Below the pieces are notes generated by a model that did not search any database, was not told where the DNA came from, and worked only from the letters and a program-made list of their open reading frames with translations. 64,000 nucleotides of DNA from Ectothiorhodospira lacustris (GTDB lineage: Bacteria > Pseudomonadota > Gammaproteobacteria > Ectothiorhodospirales > Ectothiorhodospiraceae): NCBI RefSeq assembly GCF_022227845.1, contig NZ_JAJNQN010000010.1, forward strand, positions 1-64,000. The letters are read 5' to 3'. Below, in pieces: positions 27,677 to 36,659 of the stretch; position 1 is the stretch's first letter; every line of letters begins with the position of its first letter. Position numbers and translations under genes: made by a program.

Positions 27677-28300
27677 GTGAACAAGCGTTGTCTGTCAGGC
27701 TTTGTGAGTCTTCTCGTTGTTTCGTTGCTGATCCTGGTGCTGAGCGGTTGCGCCACGAGGCACCCGCCACTGGAAACCGTGGAGTTTGCCGGCAGTCCCG
27801 ATTACATCATCGGCCCGGGCGATAACGTCAATATCTTTATCTGGCGCCAGCCGGAGTTGTCCATGTCGGTGCCGGTCCGGCCCGACGGCAAGATCACTAC
27901 CCCCCTCATCGAAGATGTTCCCGCCGCCAACAAGACCCCGACCCAACTGGCCCGGGACATGGAAGAAGTCCTGTCCGTCTATGTGCGTGACCCGGTGGTC
28001 ACCGTGATCGTCACGGGATTCCGCGGACCCTTCGATCAGCAGATCCGGGTGGTGGGGCAGGCGGCCAATCCCCAGGCCATCCCCTATAACGAGAACATGA
28101 CCCTGCTGGATGTCATGATCGCCGTGGGCGGGGTGACGGAATTTGCTGCCGGCAACCGTGCCTCCATCGTGCGCAACATCAACGGGGAGGCTCAGCAATT
28201 CAGGGTCCGTATCAATGACCTGATCAACAGGGGGGATATCCAGGCCAATGTGGCCGTGCTGCCCGGCGATATCCTCATCATTCCCGAGTCCTGGTTCTAA
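27677..28300 (+). CDS. XrtA-system polysaccharide export lipoprotein (Wza/EpsE-like)
   Basis: 207 residues from a GTG at 27677, which has a perfect AAGGAGG seven bases upstream. A lipoprotein signal peptide ends in the lipobox LSGC. The body carries the polysaccharide export sugar-binding domain (DYIIGPGDNVNIFIWRQPELSMSVPVRPDGKITTPLI) followed by a SLBB-like segment (FDQQIRVVGQAANPQAIPY...MTLLDVMIAVGGVTEFAAGN). It forms the outer-membrane/periplasmic export channel of the exopolysaccharide. First gene of the XrtA operon. Confidence 0.93.
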   Translation: MNKRCLSGFVSLLVVSLLILVLSGCATRHPPLETVEFAGSPDYIIGPGDNVNIFIWRQPELSMSVPVRPDGKITTPLIEDVPAANKTPTQLARDMEEVLSVYVRDPVVTVIVTGFRGPFDQQIRVVGQAANPQAIPYNENMTLLDVMIAVGGVTEFAAGNRASIVRNINGEAQQFRVRINDLINRGDIQANVAVLPGDILIIPESWF

Positions 28301-28337
28301 ATAAATACACGATCTGTCCCGCAGGTGGGGGTAGCGC

Positions 28338-28385
28338 GGCGTCATCCCCGGCTTTCAGGTCGAGCCGGACTTACAGGGTGACGCC
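28338..28385. other. Nested inverted repeat in the 5' part of the XrtA operon
   Basis: Outer arms GGCGTCA (28338-28344) and TGACGCC (28379-28385) enclose inner arms CCGGCT (28348-28353) and AGCCGG (28363-28368). Together they predict a strong RNA hairpin in the 164-base gap between the export lipoprotein and chain-length genes. There is no U-tract, so partial termination or an mRNA-stability barrier is more likely than full termination. Confidence 0.6.
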
Positions 28386-28464
28386 GTCCTGAGCCAATCT
28401 GCACGCTTCAGTAATACGCATGCCGGATCAGTGTTGTGCGGTATGCGAAGGCGAGGAGACCGCC

Positions 28465-30027
28465 ATGCAGGAAATCATCTCTCAGATTCTGGGCTACTTG
28501 CGTGATATCTGGCGTTATCGCTGGGTGGTCCTGGTGGTCGCCTGGGTGGTGAGCTTGGCCGGCTGGCTCCATGTCTCCCAGATTCCGGATCAGTATCGCT
28601 CATCCGCCCAGGTGCATGTGGATACGGATTCCATGCTGCGTCCCCTGCTTCGGGGGCTGGCGGTGGACACCAACGTCTCCCAGCGGGTGGCCTTCATGAC
28701 CCGCACCATGCTCACCGGCCCCAATCTGGAAGAGGTGGCCCGAGCCACGGATCTGCACCTCCAAGCCCATACCGATGCCGACATGCAGCGGATCGTCGGG
28801 CGGCTGCGCAGCGGCATCAGCATCTCTGCCGGGCGTCAGGACAACGTCTATACCATCGCCTACACCCACGGTAATCCACAGCATGCCTATGACGTGGTCC
28901 AGGCGTTGCTGAACCGTTTTGTGGAAGGGGCGTTGGGGGATTCCCGGACGGATACCGATGTGGCACGGCGTTTTCTGGATCAGCAAATCCGGGAATATGA
29001 GGAACGACTGATTGCCGCGGAGCGGCGCCTGGCGGACTTTCGTCGTGACAACGCAGGCATGATGCCCGGAGATCAGGGAGGATACTATTCTCGCCTGCAG
29101 CAAGCCCGCAATCTCCTTCAGGAAACCCAGCTGCGCCTGAGGGAAGCGGAGAACCGTCGTGACGAGATTCGCCGCCAGCTGGTAGGTGAGGAGCCCACCT
29201 TCGGCATCATGGGCGGTACCCGCACCACTCAGGCCACCGCCGCCATCGACGGTCGCATCCAGACTCTTCAGGCGCGCCTGGATGAGTTGTTGCTGACCTT
29301 CACGGAGCGACATCCGGACATTCAGAGTATCCGCCGCACCATCGAAGACCTGCAGGCCCAAAGGGAGGAGGAGATCCGCCTGGCCCGCCAGAGTGGCCCC
29401 AGCATGGAGCAACTGGACACCAACCCGGTATATCAGCAGATGCGCATGACCCTGTCCAACGCGGACGTGGAGATCGCCAGCCTGCGGGTACGCCTGCAGC
29501 AGCACCAGGGCGCAGTGGAGGAACTGCAGCGTCTGGTGGACATCATCCCCGATATCGAGGCGGAGATGACGCGGCTGGACCGGGACTACAACGTCAACCG
29601 TGAACAGTATGAGCAACTCCTGCGCCGCCGGGAGTCGGCCGCCCTGAGCCGCAGCGTTGAAGAGCGGGGCGAGCAGGTGCAGTTCCGGGTCATCGAACCG
29701 GCCCGGGTCCCGAGATCGCCCTCCGCCCCCAACCGTCCCGCCATGTTCTCCATGGCCCTGCTGGCGGGCCTGGGCCTCGGCGGTGGGCTGGCCTTTCTCA
29801 TCGGCCAGCTCAGGCCGGTCTTCGACAACCGCCGCTCCCTCAACAAGGTCACGGGCTTCCCGGTGCTGGGCATGGTGAGTCTGCTCGCCAGCCCGAAGCG
29901 GCGCCTGCGCGAACGGATCGAACTCATATCCTTCGCCGGCGTAGGGGGGCTGCTGGTGGCGGCGTACTTCGCCGTGGTGGCGGCCGGCGGTATTCACCTG
30001 TCCATCGTTGAGAGGCTGCTGGGATGA
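28465..30027 (+). CDS. XrtA-system polysaccharide chain-length determinant (Wzz/PCP family)
   Basis: 520 residues from the ATG at 28465 (GGAG upstream). A Wzz N-terminal domain with the first membrane helix (about 21-38, WVVLVVAWVVSLAGWL) leads to a large periplasmic coiled-coil region (about 175-420, Gln/Arg/Glu rich), then a second helix (about 430-450) after the Pro-rich ARVPRSPSAPNRP motif typical of PCP co-polymerases, and a third hydrophobic segment at the C-terminus. It sets the polymer length with the kinase encoded next, whose ATG overlaps its stop. Confidence 0.92.
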   Translation: MQEIISQILGYLRDIWRYRWVVLVVAWVVSLAGWLHVSQIPDQYRSSAQVHVDTDSMLRPLLRGLAVDTNVSQRVAFMTRTMLTGPNLEEVARATDLHLQAHTDADMQRIVGRLRSGISISAGRQDNVYTIAYTHGNPQHAYDVVQALLNRFVEGALGDSRTDTDVARRFLDQQIREYEERLIAAERRLADFRRDNAGMMPGDQGGYYSRLQQARNLLQETQLRLREAENRRDEIRRQLVGEEPTFGIMGGTRTTQATAAIDGRIQTLQARLDELLLTFTERHPDIQSIRRTIEDLQAQREEEIRLARQSGPSMEQLDTNPVYQQMRMTLSNADVEIASLRVRLQQHQGAVEELQRLVDIIPDIEAEMTRLDRDYNVNREQYEQLLRRRESAALSRSVEERGEQVQFRVIEPARVPRSPSAPNRPAMFSMALLAGLGLGGGLAFLIGQLRPVFDNRRSLNKVTGFPVLGMVSLLASPKRRLRERIELISFAGVGGLLVAAYFAVVAAGGIHLSIVERLLG

Positions 30028-31037
30028 GCGACAAACAGACCGATCTGAGCCTCATCGAAAAAGCAGTGCGTCGACTGGAGGCCAGGGACGACCCCAAGGA
30101 CCGGCCCCACGGGGAAAACGATGTGCAAGCACGCCGACCGGCGGACCCCGGCGAGGCCATCCATAGGGATCAGGATAGTGACCGGGGCTCTGCGCGCGCG
30201 GTCACAATGCCGCCCTTTGAGCCCTTGCCGGACATTCCCCCTCCGCCGCCGGACGTGGATCTCACCTCGGACCGGTATGTGGAGCTGGATCTGGCCCACC
30301 TGCGCGAGCAGGGCTTCATCACCGCGAACTCCGAACGCAATCATGCTTCGGAAGAATTTCGCATGATCAAGCGCCCGTTGCTGGCTAATGCCTTCGGGCG
30401 CGGCGCCGAACTGGTCAAACACGGCAATCTGATCATGGTGACCAGTGCCAAATCGGGCGAAGGTAAGACCTTCACCGCCATCAACCTGGCCATGAGCATC
30501 GCCATGGAAATGGACAAGACGGTGCTGCTGGTGGATGCGGACGTGGGTCGGGCCAGAGTCCACCAGGTCCTGGGTACCCCCCAGGGGCCTGGGCTGATCG
30601 ACCTGCTGCTGGACAAGGACCTGGACGTGGGTGACGTCATCATCAAGACCAACATCCCCAAGCTGCGGGTCATCCCCATGGGGCGTTACCACCCCCACTC
30701 CAATGAGCTGCTGGCCAGCGAAGAGATGCTCCGCCTCACCCGGGAGCTGGCGGACCGTTATCCGGACCGCGTGGTGATCTTCGATTCCCCACCGCTGCTC
30801 ATGACCAGTGAGTCGGTGGTGGTGGCAGGCCTGGTGGGCCAGATCGTGTTCGTGGTCGAATCCAGCCGCACCTTGCAAAGCTCGGTCAAGGATGCCTTGG
30901 CCATGCTGGATAGCTCCAAGCCCATCGGGCTGGTACTGAACAAGGTCCGCCGCACCCTGGGCAACTACGGGTATGGGTATGGGTACGGCTATGGTTACCA
31001 CGGCAAGTCCGATACCGCCAAGGAAACCCCGGCATGA
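30024..31037 (+). CDS. XrtA-associated bacterial tyrosine autokinase
   Basis: 337 residues. BY-kinase motifs: Walker A SAKSGEGKT (about 141-149), Walker A-prime VLLVDADVGRA, Walker B VVIFDSPPLL. The C-terminus has a tyrosine-glycine ladder (YGYGYGYGYGYHG, about residues 314-326), the autophosphorylation cluster. An N-terminal segment of roughly 100 residues is Asp/Arg/Pro rich and probably disordered. It phosphorylates itself in turn with the chain-length determinant and so controls export. ATGA overlaps on both sides show tight coupling. The Tyr tail is encoded by short GGGTAT/GGGTAC repeats. Confidence 0.93.
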   Translation: MSDKQTDLSLIEKAVRRLEARDDPKDRPHGENDVQARRPADPGEAIHRDQDSDRGSARAVTMPPFEPLPDIPPPPPDVDLTSDRYVELDLAHLREQGFITANSERNHASEEFRMIKRPLLANAFGRGAELVKHGNLIMVTSAKSGEGKTFTAINLAMSIAMEMDKTVLLVDADVGRARVHQVLGTPQGPGLIDLLLDKDLDVGDVIIKTNIPKLRVIPMGRYHPHSNELLASEEMLRLTRELADRYPDRVVIFDSPPLLMTSESVVVAGLVGQIVFVVESSRTLQSSVKDALAMLDSSKPIGLVLNKVRRTLGNYGYGYGYGYGYHGKSDTAKETPA

Positions 31038-32440
31038 AGATCACCCCGTTCGGCACCCTGTTAGGATCTCTGGCGCTGGTGCATGCCGGCGCCGTTCAGG
31101 CCGGGAGCTGGGACTTCACGCCCCGTGTCTCCGTGTCCCAGACCTATACGGACAACGTGAATCTGGCCGCTCGCGGGGAAGACAAGGAAAGTGATTCGGT
31201 CTCCCAACTCAATACCGGCTTTTCATTGCAGCGCGCCGGCGGACGTACCGACCTCTCCCTGGGCTACAACCTGCAGAGCCTGGCCTATTGGGATGATGAC
31301 AGCCGCAATAACGTCTATCACCAGCTTGCAGGCACCAGCACCTCCACCCTGATCCGTGAAACCCTGTTTCTGGACGCCTCGGCCACCTACGGGCAGCAGC
31401 TGCTGGATGCCCGGGATGGATTTGCCGGTGACAACATCTCCACCGGTGCACGCTCCGATGTGGCCCGTTATTCACTGTCCCCCTACTGGCGCCAGGGGTT
31501 TGGCCGTTTCGCCGCGGGGGAGCTGCGCTACACCTGGGACCAGGTGGACTATCAGTCTGGAGGCATCACCGGCAATAACAGTGAGAACCAGCGGATTCAG
31601 GCCTCGCTGAACAGTGGTCCTCAGTTCACTACGGTGGCCTGGACCCTGTCCTATAGTTGGGACGAGTCCACCTATGACGACGGCACCGATGTCACTCTGG
31701 AATCCCTGGAGGCCCTGGTTCGATTGAACATCAGCCCTCAGTTCAGTGTCTATGCGGCGGGCGGTGAAGAACGTAACGAGTACAACCGGGCCGCCGGAAC
31801 GGTGGATCCGGACGATAACTTCTGGCGCGCGGGATTCACCTGGTTGCCGGGACCTCGCACCAGCCTGGACGCCTTTTACGGTGAACGCTTCTTCGGTGAT
31901 ACCTACGGCCTGAGCTTCAGCCATCGCTTCCGCCATGCCACCTGGCAGGTGAATTACTCCGAGTCCATCACGTCCCTGAGCCGCATCGAGTTCGTGCCCA
32001 TCGGCTTCATCGTGGTGGACGACGAGCTCCTGCTGATAGTTGATCCCCAGCTGGTACCCGATGCCTATATCTCCAAGCGCCTGGACGTCTCGGTGGCGGG
32101 ACAGCGTTCCAAGCTTTCCTGGGGGCTTGCGGCCGCCCTGGAAGAGCGTCTCTACCAGACGGACCGGGGCGATCAGGAAATCAACAGCGTCAGCGCCAAC
32201 CTGGGTTGGCGGGTCGCCCCGCGTACCCAGGCTACCCTGTCATCCCAGTGGCAGCGATCCGATTACGACCTGGACAGCCGCAAGGACGACCTGTGGAACG
32301 TGAGTCTGGGCGTCAGCCGCACCCTGGGGCCTTCCACATCGGCTACGCTGCAATACCGCTACCAGGAGCGTGACTCCAACCAGGAAGGTTTCGAGTACCA
32401 GGAGAACCGTATCACCGCCACCCTGAGCAGGACCTTCTAG
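31034..32440 (+). CDS. XrtA/PEP-CTERM-associated outer-membrane beta-barrel (TIGR03016-like)
   Basis: 468 residues. A signal peptide (MKITPFGTLLGSLALVHAGAVQA, cut after about residue 23) is followed by alternating hydrophobic/hydrophilic beta strands to the C-terminus, which ends ENRITATLSRTF, a terminal Phe as in outer-membrane barrels. The start SWDFTPRVSVSQTYTDNVNL is typical of the PEP-CTERM-system-associated outer-membrane protein family. It may form the porin-like exit or anchor for the exopolysaccharide. Overlaps the kinase gene by four bases. Confidence 0.88.
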   Translation: MKITPFGTLLGSLALVHAGAVQAGSWDFTPRVSVSQTYTDNVNLAARGEDKESDSVSQLNTGFSLQRAGGRTDLSLGYNLQSLAYWDDDSRNNVYHQLAGTSTSTLIRETLFLDASATYGQQLLDARDGFAGDNISTGARSDVARYSLSPYWRQGFGRFAAGELRYTWDQVDYQSGGITGNNSENQRIQASLNSGPQFTTVAWTLSYSWDESTYDDGTDVTLESLEALVRLNISPQFSVYAAGGEERNEYNRAAGTVDPDDNFWRAGFTWLPGPRTSLDAFYGERFFGDTYGLSFSHRFRHATWQVNYSESITSLSRIEFVPIGFIVVDDELLLIVDPQLVPDAYISKRLDVSVAGQRSKLSWGLAAALEERLYQTDRGDQEINSVSANLGWRVAPRTQATLSSQWQRSDYDLDSRKDDLWNVSLGVSRTLGPSTSATLQYRYQERDSNQEGFEYQENRITATLSRTF

Positions 32441-32448
32441 GGCCCCCC

Positions 32449-33471
32449 ATGTACGAAGCCTACTTCAACCTAGACCGCAAGCCCTTCCAGCTCAGCCCCG
32501 ATCCCCAGTTCTTTTTCGGCAGTCGCATCCATAAGCGGGCCCTGGCCTATCTGCGATACGGTCTGAGCCAGGGAGAGGGGTTCATTGCCATCACCGGGGA
32601 CGTGGGGACGGGCAAGACCACCCTGGTACGCATGCTGTTCAACGACATCTCCGAACGGGACTATTTCGCTGCTCAGATCGTGACCACTCAGCTCCACGCC
32701 GATGACCTGCTGCGCATGGTGGCCATGGCTTTCGGCATGCAGGTGGGCAGTGACAGCAAGGCCAACCTGCTCACCCGCATCGAGCGCTTCCTGGTGGACA
32801 AGTCCCGGGAAGGCAAGCGGGTTCTGTTGGTGATCGACGAGGCCCAGAACCTGCCGCCCCATGCCCTGGAAGAACTGCGCATGTTGTCCAACTTCCAGCT
32901 TGCCGGTCGGCCGCTGTTGCAGAGCTTTTTGCTGGGACAGAACCAGTTCCGGCGTACCCTGCAGATGGCCGAACTGGAACAGTTTCGCCAGCGCTTCATC
33001 GCCGCCTGCCATCTCACGCCGCTGTCACAGGAAGAGACCGAGGAATACATCCGTTACCGGCTGGAACATGCAGGCTGGAAGAACGACCCGGCCTTCGAGG
33101 CGGAGGCCTTTGCCGAGGTCTACCGGCAGACCCAGGGCATCCCCCGACGCATCAACAGTCTGGCGGATCGGCTGTTGCTGTATGCCTTTCTGGAGGAGCG
33201 CCACGAGATCAGTGCCGAGGTGGTGCAGACGGTGGCCAGGGAGCTGGGCGAAGAGATCAGCGCCATCTCGGAAGAGGTGGGCGTCGGGCCGGTGGAAGAC
33301 AGCATGAACCGGGGCATCTATGACGGCCAGGGTCTGCCTGCCCACTATTCCTGGGGCAACATCGAGTTACGGGTATCCGCCCTGGAAAGCCGGATCCAGT
33401 CCCTGGAGAAGTCCTTTTACCGGGAGATCTCTTTGTTGCGGCGGGCAGTGAAGCATTTGATGAAGGAGTGA
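32449..33471 (+). CDS. XrtA-associated AAA ATPase (ExeA/GspA-like, TIGR03015-like)
   Basis: 340 residues. MYEAYFNLDRKPFQLSPDPQFFFGS is the conserved start; then Walker A GDVGTGKTT, Walker B VLLVIDEAQNLP, sensor arginine LRMLSNF and the C-terminal lid PRRINSLADRLLLYA. Close relatives are GspA/ExeA ATPases and the ATPase common to exosortase-A loci. Near the C-terminus a coiled-coil piece (about 305-335) may mediate oligomerisation. Likely energises assembly or sorting of the export machinery. Confidence 0.9.
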   Translation: MYEAYFNLDRKPFQLSPDPQFFFGSRIHKRALAYLRYGLSQGEGFIAITGDVGTGKTTLVRMLFNDISERDYFAAQIVTTQLHADDLLRMVAMAFGMQVGSDSKANLLTRIERFLVDKSREGKRVLLVIDEAQNLPPHALEELRMLSNFQLAGRPLLQSFLLGQNQFRRTLQMAELEQFRQRFIAACHLTPLSQEETEEYIRYRLEHAGWKNDPAFEAEAFAEVYRQTQGIPRRINSLADRLLLYAFLEERHEISAEVVQTVARELGEEISAISEEVGVGPVEDSMNRGIYDGQGLPAHYSWGNIELRVSALESRIQSLEKSFYREISLLRRAVKHLMKE

Positions 33472-33505
33472 TCTTCTTGCAGACAATCAGGGGAGGCAGT
33501 ACCTC

Positions 33506-34381
33506 ATGAACACAGCCGGACGCGCCCCCACCCACGGCATCCGCAACGCGATGACCGTGGACGTGGAAGACTACTTCCACGTCTCCGCCTTTGAAAACCA
33601 CATCTGCCGTGGTACCTGGGACGAGCTCCCCTGCCGGGTGGACCGCAACGTGGACCGCATCCTCCAGCTCTTTGCGGACCACGACACCAAGGCCACCTTC
33701 TTCTACTTGGGCTGGGTGGCAAAACGCTATCCCGAACTGGTCCGGCGCACCCAGGCCGAAGGCCACGAGATCGCCAGCCATGGCTGGTCCCACATCCGAG
33801 CCACGGAACAGACCCCCGAGGCCTTCCGCCAGGACGTGAGCCGTACCCGGGCCTTGCTGGAAGACACCGTGGGCGCCCCGGTGCTGGGCTATCGGGCCGC
33901 CAGCTACTCGATCGGCCGCGACAACCTATGGACCCTGGACACCCTGCAGGAGACCGGTTACCGCTACAGCTCCAGCATCTATCCCGTTCACCACGACCTC
34001 TACGGGATGCCCGAGGCCCCCCGTTTCTCCTTCCGGCCGGGGCAGGGGGATCTGGTGGAGGTCCCCGTTACCACTGTGGAGATCCTGGGCAAGAAGCTCC
34101 CCTGCGGCGGCGGCGGTTATTTCCGCCTGCTGCCCTATGAAATCTCCCGCTGGGCCATCCAGCAGGTCAACCAGCGGGACCGGCAGGCTGCCGTGTTCTA
34201 TTTTCATCCCTGGGAGATCGACCCCGAGCAACCCCGTCAGACCGGGCTCGGGCTCAAGACCCGGGTGCGTCATTACCTCAACCTGTCCCGCACCGAAGGC
34301 CGGCTCAAGCGGTTGCTGTCGGATTTTCAGTGGGGACGCATGGACCGGATTTTTCTTGAGCAGGCAGTGAATCCCGCATGA
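33506..34381 (+). CDS. XrtA-system polysaccharide deacetylase
   Basis: 291 residues. NodB-like carbohydrate esterase-4 fold: catalytic Asp in MTVDVEDYFHVSAF, metal-binding HEIASHGWSH, and the second motif GYRAASYS. The C-terminal DUF3473 extension (YFHPWEIDPEQPRQ) marks the exosortase-A-associated subfamily. It removes acetyl groups from N-acetylhexosamines in the polymer. No signal peptide, so it acts at the cytoplasmic face or on lipid-linked intermediates. GGAGG is nine bases upstream of the ATG. Confidence 0.93.
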   Translation: MNTAGRAPTHGIRNAMTVDVEDYFHVSAFENHICRGTWDELPCRVDRNVDRILQLFADHDTKATFFYLGWVAKRYPELVRRTQAEGHEIASHGWSHIRATEQTPEAFRQDVSRTRALLEDTVGAPVLGYRAASYSIGRDNLWTLDTLQETGYRYSSSIYPVHHDLYGMPEAPRFSFRPGQGDLVEVPVTTVEILGKKLPCGGGGYFRLLPYEISRWAIQQVNQRDRQAAVFYFHPWEIDPEQPRQTGLGLKTRVRHYLNLSRTEGRLKRLLSDFQWGRMDRIFLEQAVNPA

Positions 34382-35448
34382 ATGCAGTCATGGAGACCAA
34401 GGGCAGTGACGCCCGGACGGCACTGAACATCCGTCAACTCGAGGATGTTGACGAGGCCCGCTGGGATGCCTATGTCATGGCATGCCCGGAGGCCACTTTC
34501 TTCCACCGCAGCGGCTGGCGCCGGGTACTCCGGGAGGCCTTCGGGCACCCCAGCCATTTTCTGTATGCGGAACAGGACGGCCGGATTCGAGGCATCCTGC
34601 CCCTGGGGCATGTGAAGACCCTGCTGTTCGGCAATGCCCTCATCTCCATGCCCTTTTGCGTCTACGGCGGCGTGGCCGCCGACGACGAGGCCACGGCCGA
34701 TACCCTGATCGAGGCGGCCCGGATGCTGGCGGAGGAACTGCAGGTGGATTATCTGGAGTTGCGCCATCTCCAGCGCCGCTGTCCCCAGTGGCCCTGCAAG
34801 GACGATCTCTACGTCACCTTCCGTAAACCCATCGAGCCGGAGGAAGAAGCCAACCTGCTGGCGATCCCGCGCAAGCAGCGGGCCATGGTGCGTAAAGGCA
34901 TCAAGCACGGGCTCGTGTCCGGGTTCGAGGATGACGTATCCACGTTCTTTACCATCTACGCCGACAGCGTGCGTCGCCTGGGCACCCCCGTGTTCTCCCG
35001 CCGCTATTTCCAGTGCCTGCTGGACACCTTCGGTCAGGATGCCCGGATCCTCACCGTCACCCATCAGGACCAGCCGGTGAGCAGCGTGCTCAGCTTCTGC
35101 TTCCGCGACGAGGTGCTGCCCTATTACGGTGGCGGCATGCCCGCGGCCCGGGAACTGGCCGGATTCGATTTTCTCTATTGGGAAGTCATGCGCCACGCCT
35201 GCGCCACCGGTTATCGGTGCTTCGACTACGGTCGCAGCAAGCGGGGCACCGGCTCCTTCAGCTTCAAGAAGAACTGGGGCTTCCAGCCCCGGCCGCTCTA
35301 CTACGAGTACCATCTGGTGAAGGCGGACGCCATCCCCGAGATCAACCCCCTGAATCCCAAGTACCGCCTCTTCATCGAGGCCTGGAAACGCCTGCCCACA
35401 CCGGTGGCCAACCTCATCGGTCCCCGTCTCTCCCGAGGCCTGGGATGA
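34378..35448 (+). CDS. FemAB-family XrtA/PEP-CTERM-associated protein
   Basis: 356 residues. Two GNAT-like folds as in FemA/FemB peptidyltransferases: WDAYVMACPEATFFHRSGWRRVL at the start and FDYGRSKRGTGSFSFKKNWGFQPRPLYYEYHLV near the end. In Gram-positives FemAB adds amino acids from aminoacyl-tRNA to peptidoglycan; in exosortase-A loci the substrate is unknown, possibly an amino-acid modification of the polymer. ATGA overlaps with both neighbours. Confidence 0.9.
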   Translation: MNAVMETKGSDARTALNIRQLEDVDEARWDAYVMACPEATFFHRSGWRRVLREAFGHPSHFLYAEQDGRIRGILPLGHVKTLLFGNALISMPFCVYGGVAADDEATADTLIEAARMLAEELQVDYLELRHLQRRCPQWPCKDDLYVTFRKPIEPEEEANLLAIPRKQRAMVRKGIKHGLVSGFEDDVSTFFTIYADSVRRLGTPVFSRRYFQCLLDTFGQDARILTVTHQDQPVSSVLSFCFRDEVLPYYGGGMPAARELAGFDFLYWEVMRHACATGYRCFDYGRSKRGTGSFSFKKNWGFQPRPLYYEYHLVKADAIPEINPLNPKYRLFIEAWKRLPTPVANLIGPRLSRGLG

Positions 35449-36659
35449 ACGGCACCACACGCCCGGCGCTGCTCTATCTGGTCCACCGGATCCCGTACCC
35501 GCCCAACAAGGGGGACAAGATCCGGTCATTCAACCTACTCAAGCATCTGGCGGGCCGCTACCGCATCCACTTGGGTGCTTTCGTGGACGATCCCCACGAC
35601 TGGCGCTACCAAGAAGACGTCACCCGCCTGTGCGAGAGCACTTGCCTGCTGCCGTTGCGGCCGCCGCTGGCCAAGCTCGCGAGCCTGCGGGGGTTCATGG
35701 ACGGACGCCCCCTGTCGGAGCCTTACTACGACAGCCGGCCCATGCGGCAATGGGTGCGCCGGATCCTGGATCAGGGCGTGGGACGGGTCCTGGTCTTCTC
35801 GTCCGCCATGGCCCAGTACCTGCGGCCGGAGGACCATGCCGGTCGCCGGGTGGTGGTGGATTTCGTCGATGTGGACTCCGATAAGTGGCGCCAGTACGCC
35901 GCTTCCCACCGTTTTCCCATGAACCGGATCTACGCCCGGGAATCTCGGTATCTACTGGACTTCGAGCGGCGCGTTGCGTCCCTGGCGGATGCAGGTGCCT
36001 TCGTCAGTGAGCAGGAAGCCGCCCTGTTCAGGACACTGGCCCCGGAATCGGCCGGTCGCATCCATGCCATCGACAACGGGGTAGATGTGGACTATTTCAG
36101 CCCGGCGCGTGAGTATCCCCGCCCGTACGGCGTGGGTGAGCAGCATCTGGTCTTCACCGGCGCCATGGACTACTGGGCCAACGTGGATGCGGTGTGCTGG
36201 TTTGCCCGGGAGGTCTTCCCCCTGGTGCGGCTGGAACATGGCGATGCCCGTTTCACCATTGTCGGCGCGAGGCCGGCCAGGGAAGTCAAGCAACTGGAGC
36301 AGATCGACGGCATCCAGGTCACGGGCGCGGTCAAGGATGTCCGTCCCTACCTGGCCCATGCGGAGGCGGCGGTGGCACCGCTGCGGATTGCCCGCGGGAT
36401 CCAGAACAAGGTGCTGGAGGCCATGGCCATGGGCAAGCCCGTGCTGGTGACCCCTCAGGCCCTGGATGGACTGCGCGCCTGCCAGGGGCTGGAGTGGCCG
36501 GTGAGCGAGGACCCGGTCACCCTGGCCAGGATGGCCTGCGATGTCCTGTCCGGCGCCCTGTCCCCGGAACCGGGGCGGCTGGGGCGGGCCTGTGTCTGTG
36601 AACATTACAGCTGGGCCGAGCACATGGAGCGGTTCGTGACCTTGTTGGAGTCGCCATGA
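35445..36659 (+). CDS. XrtA-system group-1 glycosyltransferase (TIGR03087-like)
   Basis: 404 residues from the ATG at 35445 that overlaps the FemAB stop; the frame stays open for 144 codons upstream but only as a shadow of femAB. GT-B fold with LVHRIPYPPNKGDKIRSFNLLKHLA, the C-terminal donor half starting HLVFTGAMDYWANVDAV, and PLRIARGIQNKVLEAMAMGKPVLVT. This start motif is characteristic of the PEP-CTERM-associated transferase. A related paralogue lies at 48.3-49.5 kb. Confidence 0.92.
   Translation: MNGTTRPALLYLVHRIPYPPNKGDKIRSFNLLKHLAGRYRIHLGAFVDDPHDWRYQEDVTRLCESTCLLPLRPPLAKLASLRGFMDGRPLSEPYYDSRPMRQWVRRILDQGVGRVLVFSSAMAQYLRPEDHAGRRVVVDFVDVDSDKWRQYAASHRFPMNRIYARESRYLLDFERRVASLADAGAFVSEQEAALFRTLAPESAGRIHAIDNGVDVDYFSPAREYPRPYGVGEQHLVFTGAMDYWANVDAVCWFAREVFPLVRLEHGDARFTIVGARPAREVKQLEQIDGIQVTGAVKDVRPYLAHAEAAVAPLRIARGIQNKVLEAMAMGKPVLVTPQALDGLRACQGLEWPVSEDPVTLARMACDVLSGALSPEPGRLGRACVCEHYSWAEHMERFVTLLESP

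Noticed and set aside
35013-35444. Upstream part of the long frame leading into the glycosyltransferase
   Set aside because: It lies within the FemAB gene in another frame; the ATG at 35445 overlapping its stop gives the correct family start.
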